A stretch of 64,000 nt of DNA from Cupriavidus taiwanensis. Lineage in GTDB: Bacteria; Pseudomonadota; Gammaproteobacteria; Burkholderiales; Burkholderiaceae. The notes beneath the pieces were generated by a model that did no database searches, was not told where the DNA came from, and saw only the letters and a list, made by a program, of their open reading frames with translations. Both the position numbers and the translations under genes were made by a program. The stretch is from assembly GCF_900250075.1 (NCBI RefSeq), contig NZ_LT977071.1, positions 1 to 64,000 of the forward strand, written 5' to 3'. Below are positions 19,536-28,060 of this stretch, piece after piece (position 1 is the first letter of the stretch; each line of letters begins with the position of its first letter).

Positions 19536-19560
19536 ATGAACATTCAGTTCATTTTTGAAC
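19536..19560. promoter_or_regulatory. Overlapping GAAC/GTTC dyads upstream of the flavin hydroxylase
   Basis: ATGAAC-ATTCA-GTTCAT (19536-19552) is a perfect dyad. It shares its right arm with GTTCA-TTTT-TGAAC (19547-19560), giving three alternating half-sites 25-50 bp before the ATG at 19586. TGAAC/GTTCA half-sites suit IclR-family regulators, and an IclR gene follows the hydroxylase gene. This is the probable operator for that pair. Confidence 0.5.
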
Positions 19561-19585
19561 ACATCCCAACGGTCAGCTGGAAAAA

Positions 19586-20722
19586 ATGTCTCTCAAAATC
19601 GGAATCAACGGCGCCGGCATCGGCGGCCTCGCCGCGGCCATCGCGCTGCGCAAGCTCGGCATGGAAGCCGTGGTCTACGAACAAGCTCCCCGCTTTGCCC
19701 GCGTCGGCGCCGACATCAACCTGACCCCCAACGCCGTGCGCGCCCTGGACGGGCTGGGCGTGGGCGAGGCCCTGCGTGAAACCGCGGCGCGTCCCAGCCA
19801 CCGCATCAGCCGCATGTGGGATTCCGGCGCCGAAACCTCGCGCCTGCCGATGCAGGACGAAGCCGAGCGGCGCTATGGCGCGCCGCAGTTGACCATGCAC
19901 CGCGCCGACCTGATGACGGCGCTGGAAGCCGCCGTGCCAGGCGCGTGCGTGCGGCTGGATCACAAGGCCGTGGCGATCGAGACCCGCGCCGATGGCGCGA
20001 CGCTGCGCTTTGCCAACGGCGCGCAGGACGATGTCGACGTGCTGGTCGGCGCCGACGGCATCCACTCCACCGTGCGCACCGCGCTGTTCGGCCAGGAAAG
20101 CCCGATCTTCACCGGCGTGGTCGCGTATCGCGCCGTGGTGCCGGCCGCGCGCCTGGCCGGCGTGCCCAACCTGGGCGCCTTCACCAAATGGTGGGGTCCG
20201 GACGCTGCCACGCAGATCGTCACCTTTCCGCTCAACCGCGGCCGCGACATCTTTATCTTCGCCACGGTCGCGCAGGAAGCCTGGCGCCATGAGTCATGGA
20301 CCACGCCGGGCCGCGTGGAAGACCTGCGCAGCGCCTATGCCGGCTTCCACCCCGAGGCACGCGCGCTGCTCGACGCCTGCGACGACGTGTTGATCTCCGC
20401 GCTGTACGTGCGCGATCCGCTGCCGGCGTGGTCGGCTGGGCCGGTCACGCTGATGGGCGACGCCTGCCATCCGATGATGCCGTTCATGGCGCAGGGCGCG
20501 GGCATGGCGATCGAGGACGGCGTGGTGCTGGCGCGCTGCCTGGCCGATGCCGCGGGCGACGGTGCCGCCGGCGTGCCGGCCGCGCTGGCGCGCTACCAGG
20601 CCGCGCGCCACGCGCGCACCAGCCGCATCCAGATCGGCTCGCGCAGCAATGCCTGGCTCAAGGAAGGCGGCAATGCCGACTGGGTGTACGATTACGACGC
20701 CTGGAACGTCGCCCTCGGCTGA
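19586..20722 (+). CDS. FAD-dependent aromatic monooxygenase, NicC/salicylate hydroxylase-like
   Basis: A 378-residue class A flavoprotein hydroxylase. The N-terminal GxGxxG FAD motif is GINGAGIGGLAAAIALRKLG, the DG motif is VLVGADGIHSTVR (about residue 153), and the second FAD motif is LMGDACHPMMPFMAQGAGMAIED (about 288). KWWG, GFHPEA, LPAWS and a WVYDYDAWN-like C-terminus closely parallel 6-hydroxynicotinate 3-monooxygenase (NicC) of Pseudomonas as I remember its sequence. It would use NAD(P)H and O2 to hydroxylate (possibly decarboxylatively) an aromatic or heteroaromatic acid. Its own IclR regulator follows 71 bp downstream. Substrate is inferred only at family level. Confidence 0.88.
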   Translation: MSLKIGINGAGIGGLAAAIALRKLGMEAVVYEQAPRFARVGADINLTPNAVRALDGLGVGEALRETAARPSHRISRMWDSGAETSRLPMQDEAERRYGAPQLTMHRADLMTALEAAVPGACVRLDHKAVAIETRADGATLRFANGAQDDVDVLVGADGIHSTVRTALFGQESPIFTGVVAYRAVVPAARLAGVPNLGAFTKWWGPDAATQIVTFPLNRGRDIFIFATVAQEAWRHESWTTPGRVEDLRSAYAGFHPEARALLDACDDVLISALYVRDPLPAWSAGPVTLMGDACHPMMPFMAQGAGMAIEDGVVLARCLADAAGDGAAGVPAALARYQAARHARTSRIQIGSRSNAWLKEGGNADWVYDYDAWNVALG

Positions 20723-20749
20723 AGCCGCGGCCCAGCGTTCCATGCCAGC

Positions 20750-20772
20750 ACGGCCGCCAGCGCGGCCGTTTT
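20750..20772 (+). terminator. Probable Rho-independent terminator after the hydroxylase gene
   Basis: ACGGCCG and CGGCCGT form a 7-bp stem with a six-base loop, followed by TTTTCC. It lies between the hydroxylase stop (20722) and the IclR start (20794) and would allow only partial readthrough into the regulator gene. Confidence 0.55.
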
Positions 20773-20793
20773 CCATGGATAGTCAACGCCAAC

Positions 20794-21633
20794 ATGCCCA
20801 AATCCCGCCTGCCGACCGAACCCGACGACGACGCAGCATCGGAAGACGCCCGCGAGGCGCAACTGGTGTCGCCGGTCATCCGCGGCCTGCGCCTGCTGCG
20901 CTTTATCGCCGAAGGCGGCGCCACCGCCAACCTGAGCGAGGTCGGCCGCCGCATCGACGTGAACCGGGTCACCGTGATGCGCCTGCTCGATACGCTCGAG
21001 CATGAAGGCATGGTCGAGCGGCTGCCCCAGGGCGGCCACCAGGTCGGCTTCAATTTCCTGAAGCTGGCCTCGCGCGTACTGGCCTCCAACGACCTGACCA
21101 GCTTTGCCGGGCGCGTGCTGGCGCGGCTCAGTGCGTCGCTGCAGCTGTCGGCCTACCTGGCGGTGCGCGATGGCGGCGATGCACTCTACCTGCTGCGGCA
21201 GATGCCGGCCGCCGCGCTGGTCAGCAATATCCAGGTGGGCAGCCGCGTTGCCGCGCACCTGACCACGCCGGGCCGGATGCTGATTGCCGAGCTGCCGCCC
21301 GAGACGCTGCGCGAATTGCTGGGGCCCGATCCGCTGCCGGCGGCCACCGGGCAGAGCCCGGCAACCCATGCGCGCCTGGCCGAGATCCTGGCCGCGGACC
21401 GCGAACGCGGCTGCGCCTGGAGTTTCTCGGCATACGAGCCGGGCATCGACGCCTGCGCGGCGCCGGTGCGCGGCGCCGACGGCGCGGTGATCGCCGCCAT
21501 CAGCGTGGCCGGGCCGCAGCAGCGTTTCGAGGCCGACGGCACGCTGCGCGAGCGCGTGGCGAAGGAAGTCCGGCAAGCCGCGCGCGACCTGTCGGGCCTG
21601 ATGGGTTACCGGGGCGGCGCTACTCCGCGGTGA
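20794..21633 (+). CDS. IclR family transcriptional regulator
   Basis: A 279-residue IclR regulator. The N-terminal winged helix (about residues 28-90) includes VIRGLRLLRFIAEGGATANL and the recognition helix DVNRVTVMRLLDTLEHEGMV. The C-terminal GAF-like effector domain carries NIQVGSRVAAHLTTPGRMLI and SFSAYEPGIDACAAPVRGADG. It is distinct from the two closely related IclR proteins elsewhere in the window. It likely regulates the preceding hydroxylase gene through the dyads at 19536. Its stop overlaps the convergent Bug gene stop by 14 bp. Confidence 0.9.
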   Translation: MPKSRLPTEPDDDAASEDAREAQLVSPVIRGLRLLRFIAEGGATANLSEVGRRIDVNRVTVMRLLDTLEHEGMVERLPQGGHQVGFNFLKLASRVLASNDLTSFAGRVLARLSASLQLSAYLAVRDGGDALYLLRQMPAAALVSNIQVGSRVAAHLTTPGRMLIAELPPETLRELLGPDPLPAATGQSPATHARLAEILAADRERGCAWSFSAYEPGIDACAAPVRGADGAVIAAISVAGPQQRFEADGTLRERVAKEVRQAARDLSGLMGYRGGATPR

Positions 21634-22633
21634 TGCCGTACTGGCGGATCACCTTTGCCCACGTTGCGGTTTCCTCGCGGATGCGCTGAGCCAGCGCCTG
21701 CGGCGTGCTGCCCACCGGCTCCATGCCCTGGCGCTGCAGTTCGGCGCGCACCGCCGGCCTGGCCAGCAGCGCCCGCACGTCGGCGCCAAGCGCATCGGCC
21801 GCGGGCTGCGGCGTGGCTTTCGGCGCCAGCAGCGCGTACCAGGAACTGACGTCGATGCCGGGCACGCCCTGCTCCGCCAGCGACGGCACATTGGGCGCGG
21901 CCGGCGACCGTTGCGGCTGCGTCACCGCCAGCGCGCGCAGCGCGCCGGATTGGATGAACGGCGCCAGCGTCGGCCAGGTGCCGAACAGCATCGGCACCTG
22001 CCCGCCCACCACGTCGTTGAGCGCCTGCGTGGTGCCCTTGTACGGCACGTGCAGCAGCGTGATGCCGGCGTGGTGGCGGAACAGTTCGCCAGCCAGGTGC
22101 AGGCCGCTGCCGACGCCCGGGCTGGCGTAGCCCAGCGGCTTGCCCGACTTGTCGGCCTGCCTGGCCAGGCTGACCAGCTCCTGTACCGAATGCGCCTGCA
22201 CCGACGGGTGCACCGCCAGCACGTTAGGCGAGCCCGCCAGCAGCGACACCGGCCGGAAATCGCGCTCGACGTTGTAGGCCAGCGCCGGCATCAGGGTCGG
22301 GTTGATGGTCAGGTTGCCGGCGGGTGCCACCAGCAGGGTGCAGCCATCGCCCGGCGCGCGCCGCACCACGTCGATGCCGATATTGCCGTTGGCACCCGGC
22401 TTGTTGTCGACCACGAAGGGTGTGCCGCGCTGCTGCTGCAGCCCGTGGGCCAGCGTGCGCGCAAGCTGGTCCGCCGGCCCGCCCGCCGGGAACGGCACCA
22501 CGATGCGCACATTGGCGCAAGCGGCCTGTGCTGCCGGCCCGGGCAGGCATGCCGCCAGCGCCACGGCCAGCGCCGTGCCGGCCAGCCATCGGCGCCGCCG
22601 TGGCGCCCGCTTTCCTTGCATGCGTTGCTGCAT
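21620..22633 (-). CDS. Bug/TctC family periplasmic substrate-binding protein
   Basis: A 337-residue tripartite tricarboxylate transporter-type solute binding protein. An arginine-rich N-terminus and hydrophobic core ending AAQA form a secretion signal. The mature start CANVRIVVPFPAGGPADQLAR and the segment NKPGANGNIGIDVVRRAP are the standard Bug motifs contacting the ligand carboxylate. The ATG at 22633 follows AGGAAAG; the open frame from 22660 adds a short charged extension. No TctA/TctB membrane subunits are nearby, as is usual for orphan Bug genes in Burkholderiales. It is last in the molybdenum-hydroxylase operon, after the IclR gene. Confidence 0.92.
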   Translation of the reverse strand: MQQRMQGKRAPRRRRWLAGTALAVALAACLPGPAAQAACANVRIVVPFPAGGPADQLARTLAHGLQQQRGTPFVVDNKPGANGNIGIDVVRRAPGDGCTLLVAPAGNLTINPTLMPALAYNVERDFRPVSLLAGSPNVLAVHPSVQAHSVQELVSLARQADKSGKPLGYASPGVGSGLHLAGELFRHHAGITLLHVPYKGTTQALNDVVGGQVPMLFGTWPTLAPFIQSGALRALAVTQPQRSPAAPNVPSLAEQGVPGIDVSSWYALLAPKATPQPAADALGADVRALLARPAVRAELQRQGMEPVGSTPQALAQRIREETATWAKVIRQYGITAE

Positions 22634-22667
22634 CTTGTCTTTCCTGTAGCGGGGCGGCACCTTGCCG

Positions 22668-23519
22668 TCAGGCGAACGGCCTGGGCACCTCTGGCCGGTA
22701 ATCGAGCAACCGCGACAACTCGGCGGCGGCCCGCCGCACCTGTTCCACCATGTTGTCGAGCTGGTCCGGGTCGATGCGTGCGGCCGGGATAGTGGCGCCC
22801 AGCGCGGCCGTCACCTTGCCGCTGCGGTCACGCACCGGCGCCGCGATAGTGGAGATGCTGGCCTCGAAGAACCCTTCGTGCAGCACATAGCCGCGCTGGC
22901 GGTCGCGCTGGACCATCTCGTACAGCTCTTCGACCGTGCGCGGCGTGCTTTCGGAATAGACCTCCAGCCGCTCTTCCGGATAGAGCGCGCGCAGTTCGGC
23001 CAGCGACAGGTCTTCCAGCAGCACGCGTCCCAGCACCGTGGCATGCGCGGGCAGCCGGGTGCCGACATTGACCGTGCTGGCGAACGGACGCGATGCCACC
23101 GACTTCGCCACATAAACGATGGAGCGCCCGTCGCGCACCACCAGGTTGCACGGGTAATGGATCTCGTCGCGCAGCCGGTCGAGCAGCGGACGGCCCAGCT
23201 CGGTCAGCTCCAGCGAGGCCAGGTAGTCGAAACCGAGGCGCAGCACCGCCATGCCCAGCCGGAACTCGCGCCCGCCGTCGGTGCGCTCGACGAAGCCCAT
23301 CATTTCCAGCGTCGCCAGCAGGCGGAACACCGTCGAGCGCGGCACCTTGAGGCGGCGCGCCAGCTCGGCGGCCGACAGCGTGCGCTCGCGGCTGCTGAAC
23401 TCGCCCAGCAGGCGCAGGCCCCGCTCCAGCCCCGGCACGATGTACCTGTCCTGCGCGCTGTCGGGCGCACCCTCCTGGCCGCCTTCCTGCGTATCGTCCT
23501 GCGGCGAATCGGTCGTCAT
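22668..23519 (-). CDS. IclR family transcriptional regulator (PcaR/PobR-like), paralogue of 40061-40912
   Basis: A 283-residue IclR protein. The start ATG at 23519 (MTTDSPQ) precedes a low-complexity tail. The DNA-binding domain starts at YIVPGLERGLRLLGEF, with the recognition helix KVPRSTVFRLLATLEMMGFVE. The effector domain contains NVGTRLPAHATVLGRVLL, and the C-terminus ELSRLLDYRP. Roughly four residues in five match the IclR protein at 40061-40912, including the whole helix-turn-helix. Both should therefore recognise the same or nearly the same operator. It sits inside the molybdenum-hydroxylase operon, between CoxG-like and Bug genes. Confidence 0.92.
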   Translation of the reverse strand: MTTDSPQDDTQEGGQEGAPDSAQDRYIVPGLERGLRLLGEFSSRERTLSAAELARRLKVPRSTVFRLLATLEMMGFVERTDGGREFRLGMAVLRLGFDYLASLELTELGRPLLDRLRDEIHYPCNLVVRDGRSIVYVAKSVASRPFASTVNVGTRLPAHATVLGRVLLEDLSLAELRALYPEERLEVYSESTPRTVEELYEMVQRDRQRGYVLHEGFFEASISTIAAPVRDRSGKVTAALGATIPAARIDPDQLDNMVEQVRRAAAELSRLLDYRPEVPRPFA

Positions 23520-23621
23520 GGTCTGTCTCTGCAATATTCGGTCTTGGCGCAACGTTCTCATATATCACGCCCGCACCCGATAGGGTACCCGTATTGCGGA
23601 CAATCCCTGCCGGCCAGGCCG

Positions 23622-24371
23622 CTATGCGCCGGGGCGCAGGTAGTCGCGCAGCCATGCCGCGCACTGCTCGCCGTGCGCCGCGGGCCAGCGCACCACGATG
23701 GTTTCGTCATGGCGGCGCAGTTCGATGCAGATGTCGGCAAGCGATCCGCGCCCGGCGTCCCGGCGCCCCAGCAGCCGCGCGAGCAGTCCGGCCGGTGCTG
23801 GCGGCGCGGGCTCCGGCGGCGCCCCCCGCACCGGGTGGCCGTTGGCGGCCGGGCGCGGCGCGACGGCAGCCGCCTGCGCCGCCGTGGCCGCTTGCCGGGC
23901 CGGCCCGGGTGCGGGCTGCGCGGCCTGCGGCGACAGCCGCGCCAGCAGGTTGGCACCAAACTCGTCCCACATGCGGTCGGCCTTGGTCTTCATCACGCTC
24001 AGGCCGAAGGTGCCCAGCCGGCCCAGCACATCGACCTGCACCCGGATGCGCAGCTGTGTGCCGCCATGGTCCAGCGGCGTCAGGAACAGCTCGCTCGACT
24101 GCCGCAGCGAGCTGGCAACCGAAGCGTCCTCGCCGGTGCCCTCGGTACGCAGGTAATGGGGCGCGCGGGTCTCGACGATCTTCGTATGCAGCCGGAAGCG
24201 CGCGTTGATGAAGGCGATCTTTACCGCCATGTGCGCGACGTACTCGACCTCGCTGAGCACTTCGATCGATTCCATGCCGGGCACGCACGCGCCCATCACG
24301 TTGGGGTCGAGCAGCAGCTCCCACACGCGCGCCGGCGGCGCCGCGGTGACCAGGGTCTTTTCAATTTCCAC
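23622..24371 (-). CDS. CoxG-like SRPBCC family protein
   Basis: A 249-residue protein. Residues 1-150 or so match CoxG, a START/SRPBCC-fold protein associated with carbon monoxide dehydrogenase-type operons: EIEKTLVTAAPPARVWELLLDP, then MGACVPGMESIEVL. CoxG is involved in membrane anchoring or maturation of the CoxLMS enzyme. A proline/alanine-rich linker (about 155-200) and a C-terminal segment with LADICIELRRHDETIVVRW are an extension beyond typical CoxG length. A GTG at 24371 is chosen because GGAGG precedes it and the fold begins at once; it overlaps the 2Fe-2S gene by 11 bp. Confidence 0.88.
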   Translation of the reverse strand: MEIEKTLVTAAPPARVWELLLDPNVMGACVPGMESIEVLSEVEYVAHMAVKIAFINARFRLHTKIVETRAPHYLRTEGTGEDASVASSLRQSSELFLTPLDHGGTQLRIRVQVDVLGRLGTFGLSVMKTKADRMWDEFGANLLARLSPQAAQPAPGPARQAATAAQAAAVAPRPAANGHPVRGAPPEPAPPAPAGLLARLLGRRDAGRGSLADICIELRRHDETIVVRWPAAHGEQCAAWLRDYLRPGA

Positions 24372-24837
24372 GCATTGCCTCCGCGGCGGACAGGACCGAT
24401 TCGACGATGCCGACATAGCCGGTGCAACGACACAGGTTGCCGTTCAGGCCATGGCGGACCTCCTCTTCAGTCGGGTTGGGGTTGTTGGCGAGCAGTGCGC
24501 ACGCCGCCATCAGGAAGCCCGGCGTGCAATAGCCGCACTGCAGTCCGCCGTGCTCCATGAAGCTTTGCTGCAGCGGATGCAGCTGGCCGTCGGCGGCCAG
24601 GCCCTCCACGGTCATCACATGGCGGCCGCGCGCCTGCACCGCGAGCATCAGGCAGGACTTGACCACCTCGCCGTCGACCAGCACGGAGCAGGCGCCGCAG
24701 ATGCCGGTCTCGCAGCCGCGCTTGGTGCCGGTCAGGTTCAGGTCGTCGCGCAGCAGGTCGGCAAGCAGGCGCCGCGCCGGCACCTGCACCCGGTGTTCTT
24801 CACCGTTGACGGTGACTTCGATGGTGACTGGGTTCAT
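24361..24837 (-). CDS. 2Fe-2S subunit of molybdenum hydroxylase (CoxS/XdhC-type small subunit)
   Basis: A 158-residue iron-sulfur protein with two 2Fe-2S centres. The plant-ferredoxin-type cysteines are C42, C47, C50 and C62 in the GCETGICGACSVLVDGE region. The second cluster uses C101 and C104 (CGYCTPG) and C136 and C138 (LCRCTG). It passes electrons from the molybdenum subunit to the FAD subunit. Length and spacing are fully normal. The start at 24837 is 11 bp after the FAD subunit stop, in the same leftward operon. Confidence 0.95.
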   Translation of the reverse strand: MNPVTIEVTVNGEEHRVQVPARRLLADLLRDDLNLTGTKRGCETGICGACSVLVDGEVVKSCLMLAVQARGRHVMTVEGLAADGQLHPLQQSFMEHGGLQCGYCTPGFLMAACALLANNPNPTEEEVRHGLNGNLCRCTGYVGIVESVLSAAEAMRGN

Positions 24838-24848
24838 GGGTAGGCTCC

Positions 24849-25715
24849 TTAGTCCGATGCCACGCCGAACAATGCGGCAATGGTGCGGCGCGCGACCACG
24901 CGCACCATCTCGCGGCGGTAGGCTTCGGCCCCGCGCGCGTCCGATACCGCGTTGATGTCCTCGGCGACGATGGCCGCGGCCTGCGCGGCAAGTTCCGCCG
25001 TTACCGCCTTGCCCGCCAGCAGCGCCTCGGCGCGCCGCAGCCGGCATGGCACCGGCGTGGAGGCGCCCACCGCCAGGCGGGCCTCGATGCAGAACGCGCC
25101 CTCGCGCCGCACCGACAGCGCCACGCTGGCCAGCGGGCGATGCTCGGCGGCCGTGCGCAGGAAGCGCGCATAGCGGCCATCGGCGCCGGCACCCGGCGCG
25201 GGCACGCGGATCTGCGTGACGATCTCGTCCGGCGCCAGCGCCGTGACGTAGTAGTCGACCAGGAAGTCTTCGATGTCGATCACGCGCTCGCCGCCGCGGC
25301 CGCTGACCACCACCTGCGCGCCCAGCGCCATCAGGCAACCGGGAGGATCGGTGGCCGGGTCGGCATAGCACAGGTTGCCGCCCAGCGTGCCCTGGTTGCG
25401 CACCTGCGGATTGGCCACGCGAGCGGCCATGCTGGCCAGCATCGGATAGTGCGCCTGCACCAGCGGCGAGCGCGCGAGCTCGGCATGCAAGGTCAGCGCG
25501 CCGATGCGCAGGCCTTCGCGCGCGTCGAAGCTGATGCCGCGAAGCCCATCGAGCCGGCCCAGCGACACCAGGTGGCTAGGCGCCAGCATGCGCTGGCGCA
25601 TGCCCAGCATCAGCGCCGTGCCGCCGGCAAAGAGGCGGCAGCTGTCGCCCAGGTCGGCCAGCATGGCGCTGGCTTCGGCCACGGTGGCCGGCTCCAGGAA
25701 GGCAAAGTCACGCAT
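24849..25715 (-). CDS. FAD-binding subunit of molybdenum hydroxylase (CoxM-type)
   Basis: A 288-residue medium subunit of the xanthine dehydrogenase/CO dehydrogenase family. MRDFAFLEPATVAEASAML starts the FAD domain, LFAGGTALMLGMRQRM (about residue 28) is the first pyrophosphate contact, and TLGGNLCYADPATDPP (about 107) the second. ATVEHRP-like RTAAEHRPLASVALSV follows. The gene overlaps the large subunit gene by 8 bp (translational coupling). It holds the FAD that accepts electrons from the 2Fe-2S subunit and reduces an external acceptor. Confidence 0.94.
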   Translation of the reverse strand: MRDFAFLEPATVAEASAMLADLGDSCRLFAGGTALMLGMRQRMLAPSHLVSLGRLDGLRGISFDAREGLRIGALTLHAELARSPLVQAHYPMLASMAARVANPQVRNQGTLGGNLCYADPATDPPGCLMALGAQVVVSGRGGERVIDIEDFLVDYYVTALAPDEIVTQIRVPAPGAGADGRYARFLRTAAEHRPLASVALSVRREGAFCIEARLAVGASTPVPCRLRRAEALLAGKAVTAELAAQAAAIVAEDINAVSDARGAEAYRREMVRVVARRTIAALFGVASD

Positions 25716-27999
25716 GGGCGGCCTCCGTTTCGCGCAGCGCACGCAGGCCCGCCAGCACCTTTTCCGGCGTGATCGGCAGCGACTGGATGCGCACGCCGAC
25801 CGCGTCGAACACGGCATTGGCGATTGCTGCCGCGCCCGGCAGGATCGCGGTCTCGCTGGCGCCCTTGGCGCCGTAGGGGCCGTTGGGGTCGTTCGATTCC
25901 ACCACGTCGGTGCGCAGCATCGGCACCGCGTCGGCGGTGGGCATGGTGTAGTCGGCAAAGTTGCCGTTCATCAGGCGGCCGTCCTCGTATTGCAGGTGCT
26001 CGTACAGGGTCCAGCCGATCGCCTGCACGGTGGCGCCATGGGTCTGGCCGTGCACCGCGAGCGGGTTGATGGCCTTGCCGCAGTCGTCGGCGACAAAGCT
26101 GTCGATCACGGTGACCTGGCCGGTGCGGATGTCGACCTCTACTTCCACCGCCTGCGCCGCGAACGAATGCGCGGGGGCGACGTTGCCGTAATAGTCGGCG
26201 TCGTGCATCACCGTGGGCGCGTCGTAGCTGGCGCGCACGTGGATGCCCTCGCCGCCATGGCGGAAGATATGCAGCCGCGCGATCTCGGCCAGCGTGGCGG
26301 ACTTGTCAGGCTGGTCGGGCACCGCGATGCGGCCATCGGCGATCACCAGTTGCCGCGCATCGACGCCGAGCTTTTCCGCCGCCAGCGCCAGCAGCTTCTG
26401 CCGCGCCTCGCGCGCCGCGCGCAGCACCGCGTTGCCCGAGATGATGGTCACGCGCGACGCCAGCGAGCCCAGGCAGAACGGCGCGGTATCGGTATCCGGC
26501 GCCATCACGGTGACGTGCGACAGCGGAATGCCCAGCTCCTGCGCGCAGATCTGGCTGAGCATGGTGTTGGCGCCCTGCCCCATGTCGCACTCACTGGTCT
26601 GCAGCATCACGCGCCCGTCCTCGTTCATCTTGAGCAGGATGGTCGAGCCGTCCCAGTTGCCCAGCGTGCGGTTGCCGCTGACATGCATCGCCGCGGCAAT
26701 CCCCACGCCGCGCCGGCGCGTGCCGGCGCCGCGCGGGACGGCGCGCTTTTCGTCCCAGCCAATGGCGCGGCGGGTCATGTCCAGGCATTCGGCCATGCCG
26801 GTGCTGCTGATCTTCCAGCCATGCACGCTGGTCTCGCCGGCGCCGATGGCATTGCGCTTGTGCAATTCGATCGGGTCGATGCCGAGCATGCCAGCCAGCA
26901 CCGTCAGGTGGCAGTTCAGCGGAAACTGCATCTGCTGCCCGCCAAAGCCGCGGAAAGCGCCGCGCGGGGGGTTGTTGGTATAGGCCAGCACCGCGTGCGA
27001 GCGCACGTTGTGCAGGCGGTGCATGTTGTCGCTGCGCATGGCGGTGACGTGCATCACATCGCCGGCAAGGCCGGAATAGGCGCCGCACTCGGCCGTGATG
27101 CGCACGTCCTTGGCCAGGATCACGCCGTCGGCGTCAACGCCCAGGCGCAGCCAGACCTGCATCGGCACGCTGGCGCGCGCGCCCTGGAAGTCTTCGAGCC
27201 GATTGTTGACCAGCCGCACCGGGCGCTCCAGCCGGCTGGCCAGGAAGGCGCAGATCAGGCTGTTGTTCTCTTCGACGATCTTGGCGCCGAAGCCGCCGCC
27301 GGTGGTGGCCTGCACCACGCGGATGGTCGAGACCGGCCGGTCCAGCGCCTCGGCCAGCCGCGCGCGCGCCAGGAACACCGACTGCGTCGACGCCCACACC
27401 GTAAGCCGCCCGTTGCCGTCCTGCGCCGCGACCGAGGCCATCGGCTCGAGGTAGCCGGGGTACTGCGAGTGCATGTCGTAGGTCGCCTCGTATACCGCGG
27501 CGCACGCCGCGAAGGCGGCCTCGACGTCGCCGCGCTCGATGCGCATTTCATGGCCGATATTGCCCGTACCGGCGTGGATCTCCGGCGCGCCCGCGGCCAG
27601 CGCCGCGGCCGGCGTCAGCAGCGCGGGCAGCGTCTCGTACTCGACCCGGACCAGGTCCAGCGCATCGCGCGCGATCTCCTCGCTGACCGCCACCACCGCC
27701 GCCACTTCCTCGCCGACGTGTCGCACCACGCCGCAGGCCAGGATGCGCTGCTCCTTGCGGTGCGGCCCCCAGTGGCGGGCGGGCACGTCGTACCCCGTTA
27801 CCACCAGCTTCACCCCGGGCAGCGCCCTGGCGGCGGCGGTGTCGATGCGCACGATGCGCGCGTGCGGGTGCGGGCTGCGCAGCACCTTGGCGTGCAGCAT
27901 GCCGGGCAGCTTGAGGTCGCCGGCATACTGCGCGCGTCCCATGACCTTTTCCCGCGCGGTCACCTGCGGCGTGGACGTTCCCACGATGGCCCTGCTCAT
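25708..27999 (-). CDS. Molybdopterin-binding large subunit of molybdenum hydroxylase (CoxL/XDH-type)
   Basis: A 763-residue catalytic subunit. MPT and substrate-side motifs are visible: TTGGGFGAK (about residue 235), NPPRGAFRGFGGQQ (about 350), ECDMGQGANTMLSQI (about 470) and the C-terminal GAKGASET (about 710), which holds the base glutamate. The CO-dehydrogenase signature VAYRCSFR is absent, so this is a hydroxylase for an organic (often N-heteroaromatic, aldehyde or aromatic) substrate and not a CO dehydrogenase. The ATG at 27999 follows AGGAGG; an in-frame ATG at 28026 is possible. No dedicated XdhC or MocA chaperone gene is in the window. Confidence 0.94.
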   Translation of the reverse strand: MSRAIVGTSTPQVTAREKVMGRAQYAGDLKLPGMLHAKVLRSPHPHARIVRIDTAAARALPGVKLVVTGYDVPARHWGPHRKEQRILACGVVRHVGEEVAAVVAVSEEIARDALDLVRVEYETLPALLTPAAALAAGAPEIHAGTGNIGHEMRIERGDVEAAFAACAAVYEATYDMHSQYPGYLEPMASVAAQDGNGRLTVWASTQSVFLARARLAEALDRPVSTIRVVQATTGGGFGAKIVEENNSLICAFLASRLERPVRLVNNRLEDFQGARASVPMQVWLRLGVDADGVILAKDVRITAECGAYSGLAGDVMHVTAMRSDNMHRLHNVRSHAVLAYTNNPPRGAFRGFGGQQMQFPLNCHLTVLAGMLGIDPIELHKRNAIGAGETSVHGWKISSTGMAECLDMTRRAIGWDEKRAVPRGAGTRRRGVGIAAAMHVSGNRTLGNWDGSTILLKMNEDGRVMLQTSECDMGQGANTMLSQICAQELGIPLSHVTVMAPDTDTAPFCLGSLASRVTIISGNAVLRAAREARQKLLALAAEKLGVDARQLVIADGRIAVPDQPDKSATLAEIARLHIFRHGGEGIHVRASYDAPTVMHDADYYGNVAPAHSFAAQAVEVEVDIRTGQVTVIDSFVADDCGKAINPLAVHGQTHGATVQAIGWTLYEHLQYEDGRLMNGNFADYTMPTADAVPMLRTDVVESNDPNGPYGAKGASETAILPGAAAIANAVFDAVGVRIQSLPITPEKVLAGLRALRETEAAHA

Positions 28000-28060
28000 G
28001 CCGGCCTCCTGTCTGTCGTTATCCATGGCGTGGCGCTGGACGGCGATGCGCTGGCGCCGC

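Noticed and set aside
23554..23568. GTTCTCATATATCAC upstream of the IclR gene as another regulon site
   Set aside because: It shares only the CATATAT centre and one arm with the 16-bp element, needs a gap to align and has no partner at 20 bp.
25708..27999. Carbon monoxide dehydrogenase assignment for the CoxLMS-like genes
   Set aside because: The CO dehydrogenase active-site signature (VAYRCSFR) is absent in the large subunit, so only a general molybdenum hydroxylase is supported.
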